Below, one piece after another: positions 35,195-43,763 of a stretch of 64,000 nt of DNA. Below the pieces are notes generated by a model that was not told where the DNA came from, made no database searches, and saw nothing but the letters and a program-made list of their open reading frames with translations. The position numbers were made by a program, and so were the translations under genes. Source of the DNA: Kluyvera ascorbata_C (GTDB taxonomy: Bacteria; Pseudomonadota; Gammaproteobacteria; Enterobacterales; Enterobacteriaceae); the NCBI RefSeq assembly GCF_044197065.1, contig NZ_JBIQOI010000002.1, positions 1,084,895 through 1,148,894 of the forward strand, written 5' to 3'. Each line of letters starts with the position of its first letter. Position 1 is the stretch's first letter.

Positions 35195-36219
35195 CCGCGT
35201 ACCTCGCTACCGGCGGCAAAGTCATCAAAAGCCCGTGCGGATACGGGAATGATATGCCGTTTAATAAACTCGCTGCCTTCGCGCGCGCCGGTCTGCGCGT
35301 CTTTCAGGCAGCACTCCCACTCCATCACCGCCCAGCCGTCAAAATCATACTGGCTGAGCTTGCTGAAGATCTTTTTAAAATCGATATCGCCATCGCCGAG
35401 CGAGCGGAAGCGCCCGGCGCGCGCCAGCCAGTTCTGATAGCCGCCGTAAACGCCACTGCGTCCGTTGCGCTCGAACTCCGCGTCCTTGACGTGGAATGCC
35501 CGAATGCGTGAATGGTAGATATCGAGATACGCCAGGTAGTCGATATTCTGCAGATGCAGATGGCTCGGGTCGTAGAGCATGTGGCAGCGCGGATGGTTAT
35601 CGACCTTCGCCAGGAAGCGCTCGAAGGTCACGCCGTCGTGCAGGTCTTCACCGGGGTGAATTTCGTAGCACAGGTCCACGCCGTGCTCGTCAAAGCAGTC
35701 CAGAATAGGCCGCCAGCGGCTAGCCAGTTCAGTAAACGCCTCGTCGAGCAGCGCCGCATTGTGCGGCGGCCACGGATAAAAATAGGGCCAGGCCAGCGCC
35801 CCAGAGAAGGTGGCGTGCGCCTTCAGTCCTAAGCGTGACGAGGCCTGCGCCGCCTTTTTCACGCTCTCCACCGCCCATTGCTGGCGCGCCGCCGGTTTGC
35901 CGCGAAGCGCCGCGGGGGCAAAAGCGTCAAAGGCGCTGTCGTAGGCGGAATTGACCGCCACCAGTTGGCCTTCCAGGTGCGTAGAAAGTTCGCTAATGAC
36001 CAGCCCGTGCTCGGCGAGCCTGCCGGTTATCTCATCGCAGTAGGTCTGGCTGGCCGCCGCCTGCGGTAAGTCAAAAATCGCCGGGTGGTTGCACGGCAAC
36101 TGTAGCGCCTTAAATCCCAGCCCCGCTGCCCATTGGGCTAGCCCATCGAGCGTATTAAACGGCGGCGCTGAACCAATAAACTGCGCCAGAAAAATGCCCG
36201 GTCCCTTGATGGTTTTCAT
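35191..36219 (-). CDS. Sugar phosphate isomerase/epimerase (TIM barrel)
   Basis: Xylose isomerase-like TIM-barrel enzyme of 342 residues. It has metal-binding style segments CYEIHPGEDLHDG, MLYDPSHLHLQNID, AFHVKDAEF and GWAVMEWECCLKD. Relatives act as sugar, inosose or keto-sugar isomerases and epimerases. The ATG at 36219 is preceded by AAGGAGG; the open frame extends a little further to a TTG that need not be used. It is the second gene of the LacI-controlled operon and is translationally coupled to the dehydrogenase. Confidence 0.9.
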   Translation of the reverse strand: MKTIKGPGIFLAQFIGSAPPFNTLDGLAQWAAGLGFKALQLPCNHPAIFDLPQAAASQTYCDEITGRLAEHGLVISELSTHLEGQLVAVNSAYDSAFDAFAPAALRGKPAARQQWAVESVKKAAQASSRLGLKAHATFSGALAWPYFYPWPPHNAALLDEAFTELASRWRPILDCFDEHGVDLCYEIHPGEDLHDGVTFERFLAKVDNHPRCHMLYDPSHLHLQNIDYLAYLDIYHSRIRAFHVKDAEFERNGRSGVYGGYQNWLARAGRFRSLGDGDIDFKKIFSKLSQYDFDGWAVMEWECCLKDAQTGAREGSEFIKRHIIPVSARAFDDFAAGSEVRG

Positions 36220-36239
36220 ACCCCCTCCTTTCAAAAAAA

Positions 36240-37481
36240 TTACGCGTGCTCTTTCTCGTTATATTTGAACGAGACAAGGAAAATCAGTGCAATAACAACC
36301 GCGGCCACCGCCGGGATCCACCAGAAGTTCACCCAGGCCGCCGGAATGGTTTGCCCTGCGACCAGATGGTTGTACAGCGAGCCGGAAATCTGTGAACCCA
36401 GCAGCATGCCGATACCGTAGGTGAACATCACCACCATGCTCTGCGCCTGCCCTTTTACCTTTTCGCCCGCCACGCGGTCGGTATAGATAAAGCCCACTAC
36501 GAAGAAGAAGTCATAGCAGACGCCGTGCAGCAGAATGCCGAGATACAGCAGGAAGCGCGTCTCTTCGTTGATGCCCAGGGCAAAGAACATATAGCGCACA
36601 AACCACGCCAGCATGCCGATAAGCAGCATGTACTTCACGCCCAGGCGGCGGAACAGCAGCGGAATAATCAGCATGAAGAAGATTTCCGACATCTGACCGA
36701 AGGACATCGCGGTACTCACATCCGCCACGCCCGCGTCCGCGAGGAACGAGGCGGTATAGGCGTAGTAGGTGCCGAGCGGTACGGAAATCAACGTGGCGCA
36801 CACGGCAAACACCAGGAAGTGACGGGTTTTCAGTAACGCAAAAGCATCGGCACAGAACAGGTCGCGCAGCTTAAGCGGTTGGCCTTTCGCCGGGGCCGGC
36901 GTGTGCGGCAGCGTCAGGCTATAGACCGCCAGCACCACCGAGCACAGCGCCGCCAGCGTGAAGATGCCGGTGGTGTCGGAGATGCCGGTCACGCCGATAA
37001 AGATCCCGGCAACAATCCAGCCGATGGTGCCGAACACACGTACCACCGGGAAGGTTTTGTCGATATTGGTCAGACTGTGGAACGCGATATTGTTAGTCAG
37101 CGCCAGCGTGGGCATGTAGCACAGCGTGTAGCCGAACAGCAGTGCAATCAGCAGCGCGCCGTTTTCCGCCACCAGCGCCTGTGGCACAAACCACAGGATC
37201 GCGGCGCCAAGCAAGTGCATCACCGCCATCACCTTCTGCGACGGGAAGAAGCGGTCAACCAGCATCCCGAGGACAAACGGTGACAGGATCGAGGCAATCG
37301 GCCCCGCCGAGAAGGCATCGCCAATCAGCAGCGACATGTTGTACTGGGTCATCACCAGGCCAAGGGTCACCGACCAGCTTCCCCAGATAAAAAACTGCAT
37401 AAACATCATTAACGACAGACGCGGGACTAACAGCCGGTGCTGTACGCCGCTGTGTTCACGACTTTCCGTTGTAGACACCAT
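36240..37481 (-). CDS. MFS permease, NupG-like nucleoside/sugar:H+ symporter type
   Basis: Twelve-helix inner-membrane permease of 413 residues. The opening RLSLMMFMQFFIWGSWSVTL and the stretch FVLGMLVDRFFPSQK resemble the nucleoside:H+ symporter family (NupG, XapB, YegT). It is the first gene of the operon; GAGGG lies before the ATG. Two GTAATCGATTAC palindromes are 17 and 49 bases upstream of the start. The cargo is probably a sugar or glycoside used by the two downstream enzymes rather than a nucleoside, but this is inference. Confidence 0.9.
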   Translation of the reverse strand: MVSTTESREHSGVQHRLLVPRLSLMMFMQFFIWGSWSVTLGLVMTQYNMSLLIGDAFSAGPIASILSPFVLGMLVDRFFPSQKVMAVMHLLGAAILWFVPQALVAENGALLIALLFGYTLCYMPTLALTNNIAFHSLTNIDKTFPVVRVFGTIGWIVAGIFIGVTGISDTTGIFTLAALCSVVLAVYSLTLPHTPAPAKGQPLKLRDLFCADAFALLKTRHFLVFAVCATLISVPLGTYYAYTASFLADAGVADVSTAMSFGQMSEIFFMLIIPLLFRRLGVKYMLLIGMLAWFVRYMFFALGINEETRFLLYLGILLHGVCYDFFFVVGFIYTDRVAGEKVKGQAQSMVVMFTYGIGMLLGSQISGSLYNHLVAGQTIPAAWVNFWWIPAVAAVVIALIFLVSFKYNEKEHA

Positions 37482-37497
37482 GTTTTCACCCTCAAAA

Positions 37498-37541
37498 GTA
37501 ATCGATTACAAAAACGGTTCAGAAGAAAAGTAATCGATTAC
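37498..37541. promoter_or_regulatory. Twin LacI-type operators
   Basis: GTAATCGATTAC occurs at 37498-37509 and again at 37530-37541, both perfect palindromes with the central CG typical of LacI-family sites. The centres are 32 bases apart, about three helical turns, so two dimers could bind on the same face. They precede the MFS gene of the LacI-linked operon. Confidence 0.85.
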
Positions 37542-37659
37542 AAAAAGAAGATCCCGCCTGCCGTTGTCAATTTGGGAGAAGCGTCACGATTAAAAAACAG
37601 GCGGCTATCGGAAGGGAATCGCTGGGGGATATGAACACGACGAAAATGGGCGGTGCATA

Positions 37660-37715
37660 CCCGGGGTCGCATGCGCTCGCCCGGGCTACGTGAGATAAGT
37701 AGCCCGGGCAAGCCG
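37660..37715. repeat. REP-like palindrome pair
   Basis: CCCGGGGTCGCATGCGCTCG ... CCGGGCTAC is followed by the inverted part GTAGCCCGGGCAAGCCG. Same family as at 12704, 22996, 47148 and 47877. It lies beyond the pheP stop, between that gene and the divergent operator region. Confidence 0.75.
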
Positions 37716-37721
37716 AAAACC

Positions 37722-39113
37722 TTACGCTTTTCGGCGCAACGTTTTGAAGGCAACGAACAGGAACAGCACCCACACCGGCAGCAAGATTGCCGACAGACGC
37801 ATGCCGTCCATGGTGCACATCAGCACGAGGATCATCAGCAGGAAGGCGATGCAAACGTAGTTGCTTGCCGGGGCCCACAGCGCTTTGAACTTCGCTTCAC
37901 GGCCTTTACGGCGCATCGCGGCGCGGAATTTGAGGTGCGCCATGCAGATCATTATCCAGTTCAGCAGCAGCGTCGCCACCACCAGCGCCATCAGCAGGCC
38001 AAAGGCTTTTTGCGGCAGCAGATAGTTAACCAATACCACCAGCGAGGTGATGGCCCCGGAGAGCAGCAGTGAGTTCACCGGCACGCCGCGTTTGCTGACC
38101 TTAGTCAGGAAGCGAGGAGCGTTGCCCTGCACGGAGAGGCCGAACAGCATACGGCTGTTGGAATAAACGCCGCTGTTATAAACCGACAGCGAGGCCACCA
38201 GAATGACGAAGTTCAGCGCCGATGCTACGACATTGCTGTCCAAATTGTGGAAGATCATCACAAACGGGCTGCTATCGGACTGAATGCCCTGCCACGGGTA
38301 GAGCGCCAGCAGCACAATCAGCGAGCCGATATAAAACAGCAGAATACGGTACACCACCTGGTTCACCGCTTTCGGAATCGTGGTCTCCGGGCTACGGGCT
38401 TCCGCCGCCGTAATACCTATGAGCTCCAGCCCGCCGAAGGAGAACATAATCACCGCCAGCGACAGAATCAGCCCTTTCCAGCCGGTGGCGAGGAAGCCGC
38501 CGTCGCGCCAGAGGTTATCAATGCTGGCATGCTCGCCGCCGTTGCCGGTGGTCAGCATCCAGATGCCAAAACCAATCATGCCGATAATTGCCAGCACTTT
38601 AATCAGCGCAAACCAGAACTCCGTCTCGCCGTACAGACGCACGTTCACCAGGTTCACGGCGTTAATCAGCACGAAGAAGCCCGCCGCCCAGATCCAGGTT
38701 GGGACGTGCGGCAGCCAATATTGCATATAGATCCCGGCGGCGGTCAGTTCGGCCATGCCCACCAGCACGAACATGACCCAGTAGTTCCAGCCAGAGAGAA
38801 ATCCGGCGAACGGCCCCCAGTATTTATAAGCAAAATGAGCAAATGAACCGGATACCGGCTCTTCAACCACCATCTCGCCAAGCTGGCGCATGATAAGAAA
38901 AGCAATCACGCCGGCAATCGCGTAGCCCAGCACTACAGCCGGGCCAGCCATCTGAATGGCAGGGCCGATACCGAGGAACAGACCGGTGCCGATGGCACCC
39001 CCGAGGGCGATTAATTGAATATGGCGGTTTTGTAATCCGCGGTGAAGCGTCGGGCTATTTTCCGACGACGCATCCGGTTGATTCTGGCTGGATGCTGATG
39101 ACGCGTTTTTCAC
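37722..39113 (-). CDS. pheP: Phenylalanine-specific permease PheP
   Basis: Proton-driven phenylalanine importer of 463 residues, amino acid-polyamine-organocation family, 12 helices. Much of it is the same as E. coli PheP: HRGLQNRHIQLIALGGAIGT, MRQLGEMVVEEPVSGSFAHF, YWVMFVLVGMAELTAAGIYM and PFVMIFHNLDSNVVASALNF. The GTG at 39113 (VKNASS, matching MKNAST of E. coli) is the start, with AAGGGG six bases before it; the longer open frame from an ATG at 39146 is unlikely. In E. coli it lies next to ybdG. Confidence 0.95.
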   Translation of the reverse strand: MKNASSASSQNQPDASSENSPTLHRGLQNRHIQLIALGGAIGTGLFLGIGPAIQMAGPAVVLGYAIAGVIAFLIMRQLGEMVVEEPVSGSFAHFAYKYWGPFAGFLSGWNYWVMFVLVGMAELTAAGIYMQYWLPHVPTWIWAAGFFVLINAVNLVNVRLYGETEFWFALIKVLAIIGMIGFGIWMLTTGNGGEHASIDNLWRDGGFLATGWKGLILSLAVIMFSFGGLELIGITAAEARSPETTIPKAVNQVVYRILLFYIGSLIVLLALYPWQGIQSDSSPFVMIFHNLDSNVVASALNFVILVASLSVYNSGVYSNSRMLFGLSVQGNAPRFLTKVSKRGVPVNSLLLSGAITSLVVLVNYLLPQKAFGLLMALVVATLLLNWIMICMAHLKFRAAMRRKGREAKFKALWAPASNYVCIAFLLMILVLMCTMDGMRLSAILLPVWVLFLFVAFKTLRRKA

Positions 39114-39202
39114 GTCTGACCCCTTAGCATTTTTATGAAGGGGCACCTTTTAACACTTAGCGCGGCTTGCCGCAAGGCAATCAGCACCCGGCCCCCAGTG
39201 GT

Positions 39203-39234
39203 AAAAAGCCCCGAAACGCACGCGTTTTCGGGGC
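39203..39234 (-). terminator. Rho-independent terminator
   Basis: On the minus strand GCCCCGAAAA-CGCGTGCG-TTTCGGGGC is followed by TTTTT. It lies after the TonB receptor gene and the REP pair and before pheP, ending transcription from the receptor. Confidence 0.85.
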
Positions 39235-39263
39235 AATAACCCTATTTTAGCAATAACTTAGTC

Positions 39264-39343
39264 GTAGGCCGGACAAGGCGTTTACGCCGCCATCCGGCAA
39301 TCTGCGACGTGCTGCCGGATGGCGCTTCGCTTATCCGGCCTAC
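39264..39343. repeat. BIME of two inverted REP units
   Basis: GTAGGCCGGACAAGGCGTTT ... CATCCGGCAAT (39264-39301) and TGCCGGATGGCGCTTCGCTT ATCCGGCCTAC (39313-39343) are opposite REP units of the same type as at 32897. It sits in the 3' region of the TonB receptor gene, just before its terminator. Confidence 0.92.
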
Positions 39344-39378
39344 CGATCGTCAAAGCACCTGGACAACCAACATGGTGA

Positions 39379-41571
39379 TTAGAAGTCGTAGCTGACCGAG
39401 ACTTTTAAGGTACGCGGCTCGCCCTGGTAGATATAGACGCCGGTATCATCAGCGCCCGACCAGTAGTTCTGGTTGGTGACGTTGGTCACGCCCACACGCC
39501 ACACCAGATCGTTCTGCTCCTGATTCAGGTGCATGCGGTAGCGCATACCCAGATCAAGCGTGGTATAGCTGTCGAGTTTTTTGGTGTTGGCGGTATCCGC
39601 ATACTGGGAACCGGTATGGTTCACGCGTGCGGTAGCGGTCAGACCTTCAATCGGTTTGATGTCGTATTCGGCCCCCAGCACCGCGTAGAAGCGGGAGACG
39701 CCAATTGCATCGTTCCCATCATTAGTGCCGCCTGCAGTTTTGGTCAATTCAGGGTCAATCCACAGCGTACTGCCGGTCAGACGCAGGCCCAGCACCGGTT
39801 CGCCAAACACGTTCAGCTCCACGCCGCGGTTACGCTGCTCACCGTCCATGCGGTAGTACTTGTCGCTATCTAACACACCGGAAGGCTTAGTAATCTGGAA
39901 CAGCGACAGTGAACCACCGACGCGCTGATAATCAATTTTTATGCCCACTTCATCCTGCTTAGAGTGGGCGATACCGATACTTTGGCCGTAGTTTTTTGCT
40001 GTGATAGGCGCGTTGTTCGCCGGTTGCAGCGCTTCGGTATGGTTAGCATACAGCGAGAGCGTTTCCCACGGTTTGTAGACCAGACCAAACGTCGGCATCC
40101 AGCGGCTTTCGGTAAAGCTTGAGGTGGTGGTTTCCAGGCCCGTCTGGTTGTCATAGTTACGGATCACCACCTTTTGATGGCGTGCCGCGGCGGTAAAGAG
40201 CAGGCTATCGTCAAAGAAGCCCAGCGTGTCGCTGAGCAGCCAGCCCTGGGTACGGTTGCGCGCGGTGGTCAGCGGATCGTGGTAATGGCCGCCTTTTGGA
40301 TTCGGCTTATAATCCGGCATGTCCACGTCATGACTGTCGTAGATATTGATAGTCGGGTTTTTGGTGCTATCAGACATACGCCAGGCAGTTGCATCGCGAC
40401 GTATCTGCGCGGAGTAGCCCACGTTCACCTTATGGGATATGACGCCGGTATCGAAACTCCCGCGGATACCGCCCATGCCGCTGAAGCTGTCGATAATGCG
40501 GTTGGTATCCATACGGCCGACAGTGGCATCACCGTTAACGTTAGTCAGCTTCGGCGCAGCGTAGGTGCCAAGTTCATGCGCGTGCTGTGCGCCAAGCCCG
40601 ACGTAGGTCGTCCAGCTATCGGTCAGGTCATATTCGGTTTTAACCATGCCGAATTCGTTTTCGATATCGCTATAGCCCCACTTCTGCGCGTAGCTTTTGG
40701 TGGCATCCGGCACTGCTGGAATTTGGGCAATATTGGCCACGCCAACGCCCATCTCACCGCCGTGGAAGGTTTTTTTCTGGTAACCAAAATCGAGGGAGGA
40801 ACGCAGACGATCGCCGCGATAATCAAGACCCAGCGAGGCCAGGGTGGTGCGGCGATTATCGTTGTCGATACGCCCTTCCCCTTCACGATGCAGCACGTTT
40901 ACGCGCGCGCCAAACTGGTTGTCATCACCGAAGCGACGCCCCAGATCCAGCGAGCCGCCGACCTGTGAATCAGAGGTGTAGTCCACGCCAAGACGGGTGG
41001 TGGGAATATCTTCAGCGCGTTTAGGCTCAAGGTTTATCATACCGCCTACGCCAGAACTGGCTGCGCCGTTCACCAGCGCATTCGCCCCTTTGAAGACCTC
41101 AATGCGTTCCAGCATCTGGGTGTCCATCACCTGGCGCGGTACCACGCCGGAGAGACCGCCCATGGTCATATCATCACCATCAAGCTTAAAGCCGCGAATA
41201 CGGTAGGTTTCCGCAAAGTTACCGTAGCCCTGAACCGCCTGGACGCCCGCGTCATTTTTAACGACGTCCGCGATAGTTTTAGCCTGCTGATCCTGCACCA
41301 GCTTTGAGGTATAGCCGATGACGTTAAACGGCACGTCCATCGCCTTCTGCTCGCCCAGCATCCCTAAGCGACCGCCATGGGCAATTTGTCCGTCGAGGTA
41401 AGCCGGCACCAGCTCTTCGCCGCCGGCTTTGAAATCACCGCCTTCCACGCCCTGAACCACCATCGTTTCAGGCTGATTTTTCCTGGTTGTTGCGTCTTCG
41501 CTCGTTGCCGCATAGGCGGCAGGCAGCACGGTGCCTATCGCCAGTGCCAGCACGGAGAGTTTAGTTTTCAT
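39379..41571 (-). CDS. TonB-dependent siderophore receptor
   Basis: Outer-membrane beta-barrel of 730 residues that imports a ferric siderophore using TonB energy. It has a signal peptide (MKTKLSVLALAIGTVLPAAY A), a TonB-box-like ETMVVQG, and the plug domain (DVVKNDAGVQAVQGYGNFAE, YRIRGFKLDG, RIEVFKGANALVNG). The barrel ends with the aromatic signature SVSYDF. The ATG at 41571 follows AAGGGA. A Fur-like site lies upstream. The plug resembles the siderophore class of FhuE/FoxA-like receptors, but the ligand is not identified. It stands alone without siderophore synthesis genes. Confidence 0.92.
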   Translation of the reverse strand: MKTKLSVLALAIGTVLPAAYAATSEDATTRKNQPETMVVQGVEGGDFKAGGEELVPAYLDGQIAHGGRLGMLGEQKAMDVPFNVIGYTSKLVQDQQAKTIADVVKNDAGVQAVQGYGNFAETYRIRGFKLDGDDMTMGGLSGVVPRQVMDTQMLERIEVFKGANALVNGAASSGVGGMINLEPKRAEDIPTTRLGVDYTSDSQVGGSLDLGRRFGDDNQFGARVNVLHREGEGRIDNDNRRTTLASLGLDYRGDRLRSSLDFGYQKKTFHGGEMGVGVANIAQIPAVPDATKSYAQKWGYSDIENEFGMVKTEYDLTDSWTTYVGLGAQHAHELGTYAAPKLTNVNGDATVGRMDTNRIIDSFSGMGGIRGSFDTGVISHKVNVGYSAQIRRDATAWRMSDSTKNPTINIYDSHDVDMPDYKPNPKGGHYHDPLTTARNRTQGWLLSDTLGFFDDSLLFTAAARHQKVVIRNYDNQTGLETTTSSFTESRWMPTFGLVYKPWETLSLYANHTEALQPANNAPITAKNYGQSIGIAHSKQDEVGIKIDYQRVGGSLSLFQITKPSGVLDSDKYYRMDGEQRNRGVELNVFGEPVLGLRLTGSTLWIDPELTKTAGGTNDGNDAIGVSRFYAVLGAEYDIKPIEGLTATARVNHTGSQYADTANTKKLDSYTTLDLGMRYRMHLNQEQNDLVWRVGVTNVTNQNYWSGADDTGVYIYQGEPRTLKVSVSYDF

Positions 41572-41881
41572 GAGAACATCCCTTGGTATTGAATAAAAAA
41601 ATTCATCGCGGGTACCAACGGGTTGTCGCTTCTCACGCCCCAGAATCCCCCTGTGAAATATCCTCACCGATTACTGGGCCAGCCGTACCGCATCAATGAA
41701 TAAAAATGAGATCGAGAACTATACGCATTATCAAAATGTGATCAAGTCTCAATCGGTAGTAGAGGCGGGAAATAACCACAAAAAAGTCATGCTCTTGCCC
41801 AAGGAGCCAACGCACAAAACAATGGCGCAGCGCCGTGTGGCTTCATGCATAATTATCCCAACACTTCCAGAGGACGCTCCC
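41572..41881. promoter_or_regulatory. Divergent promoter region with Fur-like box
   Basis: A 310-base gap between the TonB receptor (minus) and an EamA exporter (plus). On the minus strand GATAATGCGTATAGTTCTC (41714-41732) matches the 19-base Fur consensus at about 13 positions, including the first seven. It would give iron repression of the receptor. No gene is visible; the long open frame that runs back from the exporter to 41696 is not supported by a ribosome site. Confidence 0.6.
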
Positions 41882-42709
41882 GTGCTGCTCAAAATCATCC
41901 TGGCTATGGTGGCATTTGCCGCCAACTCCCTGCTCTGTCGGCTAGCGCTGAAGGGGCTGCATATGGATGCCATTTCATTTAGCAGCGTTCGCCTGATAAG
42001 CGGCGCCATCGCGCTGTTCTTGCTGCTCCAGACGCCGGGTCTACGCAAGAAACCGGAGTTTAATTGGCTGAACGCCGCGCTGCTGGCGACCTATGTTTTT
42101 GCATTCTCGCTGGCCTATCTGTCGTTAACCACCGCCGCAGGCGCGCTGCTGCTGTTCGGCACCGTACAGTGCGTGATGACGGGCTGGGGGTTGATGCGCG
42201 GTGAGCGGCTAACCGCGCTGAAAAGCGTCGGTATGCTGGGGGCGATGGGTGGATTGGCGCTGTTGCTGCTGCCCGGTGCGGGGCATCCTTCCGGCAGCGC
42301 TTCGCTGTTGATGGTCTTGTCCGGCGCGGCATGGGCGGTTTACTGTATTACTGGCAAAAAGGTGCAGAATGCGGCGGCGGCAACGACCGGGAATTTTATT
42401 CTGGCGGTTCCCATGGCGCTGTTGGTGTTCCTGCTCAGTGGTTTTCATGTTCAGGCAGATGCCATTGGGCTCATGCTGGCCGTCACCTCCGGGGCGCTGA
42501 TGTCCGGCGGTGCTTATCTGCTCTGGTACGCATTATTACCCCAGCTCAGCCCCACTACCGCCAGCACGCTGCAGCTCAGCGTTCCCTGCCTTGCGGCGTT
42601 GGGCGGTCTGATCTTTATGAGTGAAGCCATTGATATGCGTATGCTGCTGGCTATCGTTATCACCCTTTCCGGTATTGGTCTGGTGATTGTGGCAGACAGG
42701 CGGCGGTAA
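41882..42709 (+). CDS. EamA/DMT-family exporter
   Basis: Inner-membrane permease of 275 residues with about ten helices (LLKIILAMVAFAANSLLCRL at the start; LAIVITLSGIGLVIVADRRR at the end). The GTG at 41882 is chosen since AGAGGA is seven bases upstream; upstream ATGs lack a ribosome site and would add a polar, non-membrane stretch across the Fur-like site. It converges with a LysR gene. Substrate unknown. Confidence 0.85.
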   Translation: MLLKIILAMVAFAANSLLCRLALKGLHMDAISFSSVRLISGAIALFLLLQTPGLRKKPEFNWLNAALLATYVFAFSLAYLSLTTAAGALLLFGTVQCVMTGWGLMRGERLTALKSVGMLGAMGGLALLLLPGAGHPSGSASLLMVLSGAAWAVYCITGKKVQNAAAATTGNFILAVPMALLVFLLSGFHVQADAIGLMLAVTSGALMSGGAYLLWYALLPQLSPTTASTLQLSVPCLAALGGLIFMSEAIDMRMLLAIVITLSGIGLVIVADRRR

Positions 42710-42718
42710 AAATTCCGT

Positions 42719-43621
42719 TTACCCTATGTGCGTACTCCCCGCTCGCCACAGCGCAGATAGCTGGGCCAGCGTGTCATCAACCAACATCCGCTTTTCGCTC
42801 CCCGGTCGCCAAATCGTTACCATGGTCTGGCTGATCCCTTCATTGCCCACCACGGTGGGGATCGCCGCGACATTTCGCCAGCGCGCCGCCTCAAAATGGG
42901 TCGGTAAAAATCCCCATCCACATCCGGCTTCAATCAGGCCACGCAGCATTTCAAGCTCGTTTGCCACCATCACTTTCCCCGAGATTTGTAGCCGCCGCGC
43001 CATTGGGATATCGCTGGCAGAATGCATCACCACCTGCGGGGTTAAAGAGAGGTCGAGCAGCGAACAGGGGCGAGCAACATCAGCAAACAGCGGCTCGGCG
43101 GCGTAAAAATCCATATCAATAGCGCCAAGTGCGCGCCACTCCATATCGCTGCCCACGCTGTGGTTATTCGCCTGAAAGAAGCCTAAGTCTGCCAGGCCGC
43201 TGGCCAGCGCTTTTTCACCTTCGGCGCGCGAGGTGCAGCGCAGGCTCAGGCGAACCCCACGTTTTGCCATCTGGATGAGTAATGCCTGCAAAAAACGACG
43301 CGGCGTAAAGGGATCGTAGGCAATGCTCAATTCCTGAACGTCGGCTGACGGCACCTGGCGGGCAAACTGCTCGAATGCTCTAGCCTGACGCATCAACAGG
43401 TGCGCCTGGCGATGCAGCTGCTCACCTTCTGACGTTAGCTGTAGCGATCGTCCCTGACGGACAAACAGCGGGTAGCCAAGACCATCCTCCAGTAGATCGA
43501 TAAGATCGCGAAGCGTCGTGCGATCTTTTTCCAGCTTCATCGCGGCCTTCATCAGGCTGCCGTGTTCCGCAACGGCGGTGAAGGCTTCAAGCTGAGAAAA
43601 TGAGTAGGACAATGATGGCAC
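42719..43621 (-). CDS. LysR-family transcriptional regulator
   Basis: Regulator of 300 residues. The DNA-binding part (FSQLEAFTAVAEHGSLMKAA, then DLIDLLEDGLGYPLFVRQGR) is followed by a sensing domain (VQELSIAYDPFTPRRFLQAL). It starts with GTG after AAGGAG. It is divergent from a secreted serine hydrolase gene, 142 bases away, and tail to tail with an EamA exporter; either may be its target. Ligand unknown. Confidence 0.87.
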   Translation of the reverse strand: MPSLSYSFSQLEAFTAVAEHGSLMKAAMKLEKDRTTLRDLIDLLEDGLGYPLFVRQGRSLQLTSEGEQLHRQAHLLMRQARAFEQFARQVPSADVQELSIAYDPFTPRRFLQALLIQMAKRGVRLSLRCTSRAEGEKALASGLADLGFFQANNHSVGSDMEWRALGAIDMDFYAAEPLFADVARPCSLLDLSLTPQVVMHSASDIPMARRLQISGKVMVANELEMLRGLIEAGCGWGFLPTHFEAARWRNVAAIPTVVGNEGISQTMVTIWRPGSEKRMLVDDTLAQLSALWRAGSTHIG

Positions 43622-43763
43622 ACCGGGCTCCTTTTGCAGTGCTTATGGGGGTTTTCCCCCCATTACGCGTTTTTTATTATAGTGCGGCGATTTTTATACT
43701 GCACCCATCCCGTCACCCCGCCGGGACAACGTGTCTATTGGTATAACTAAAATCGAGAACGCT

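Noticed and set aside
42060..42332. 90-codon minus-strand frame and similar short frames within the exporter gene
   Set aside because: Shadow of the EamA coding sequence, with Arg/Pro/Ser-rich low-complexity product.
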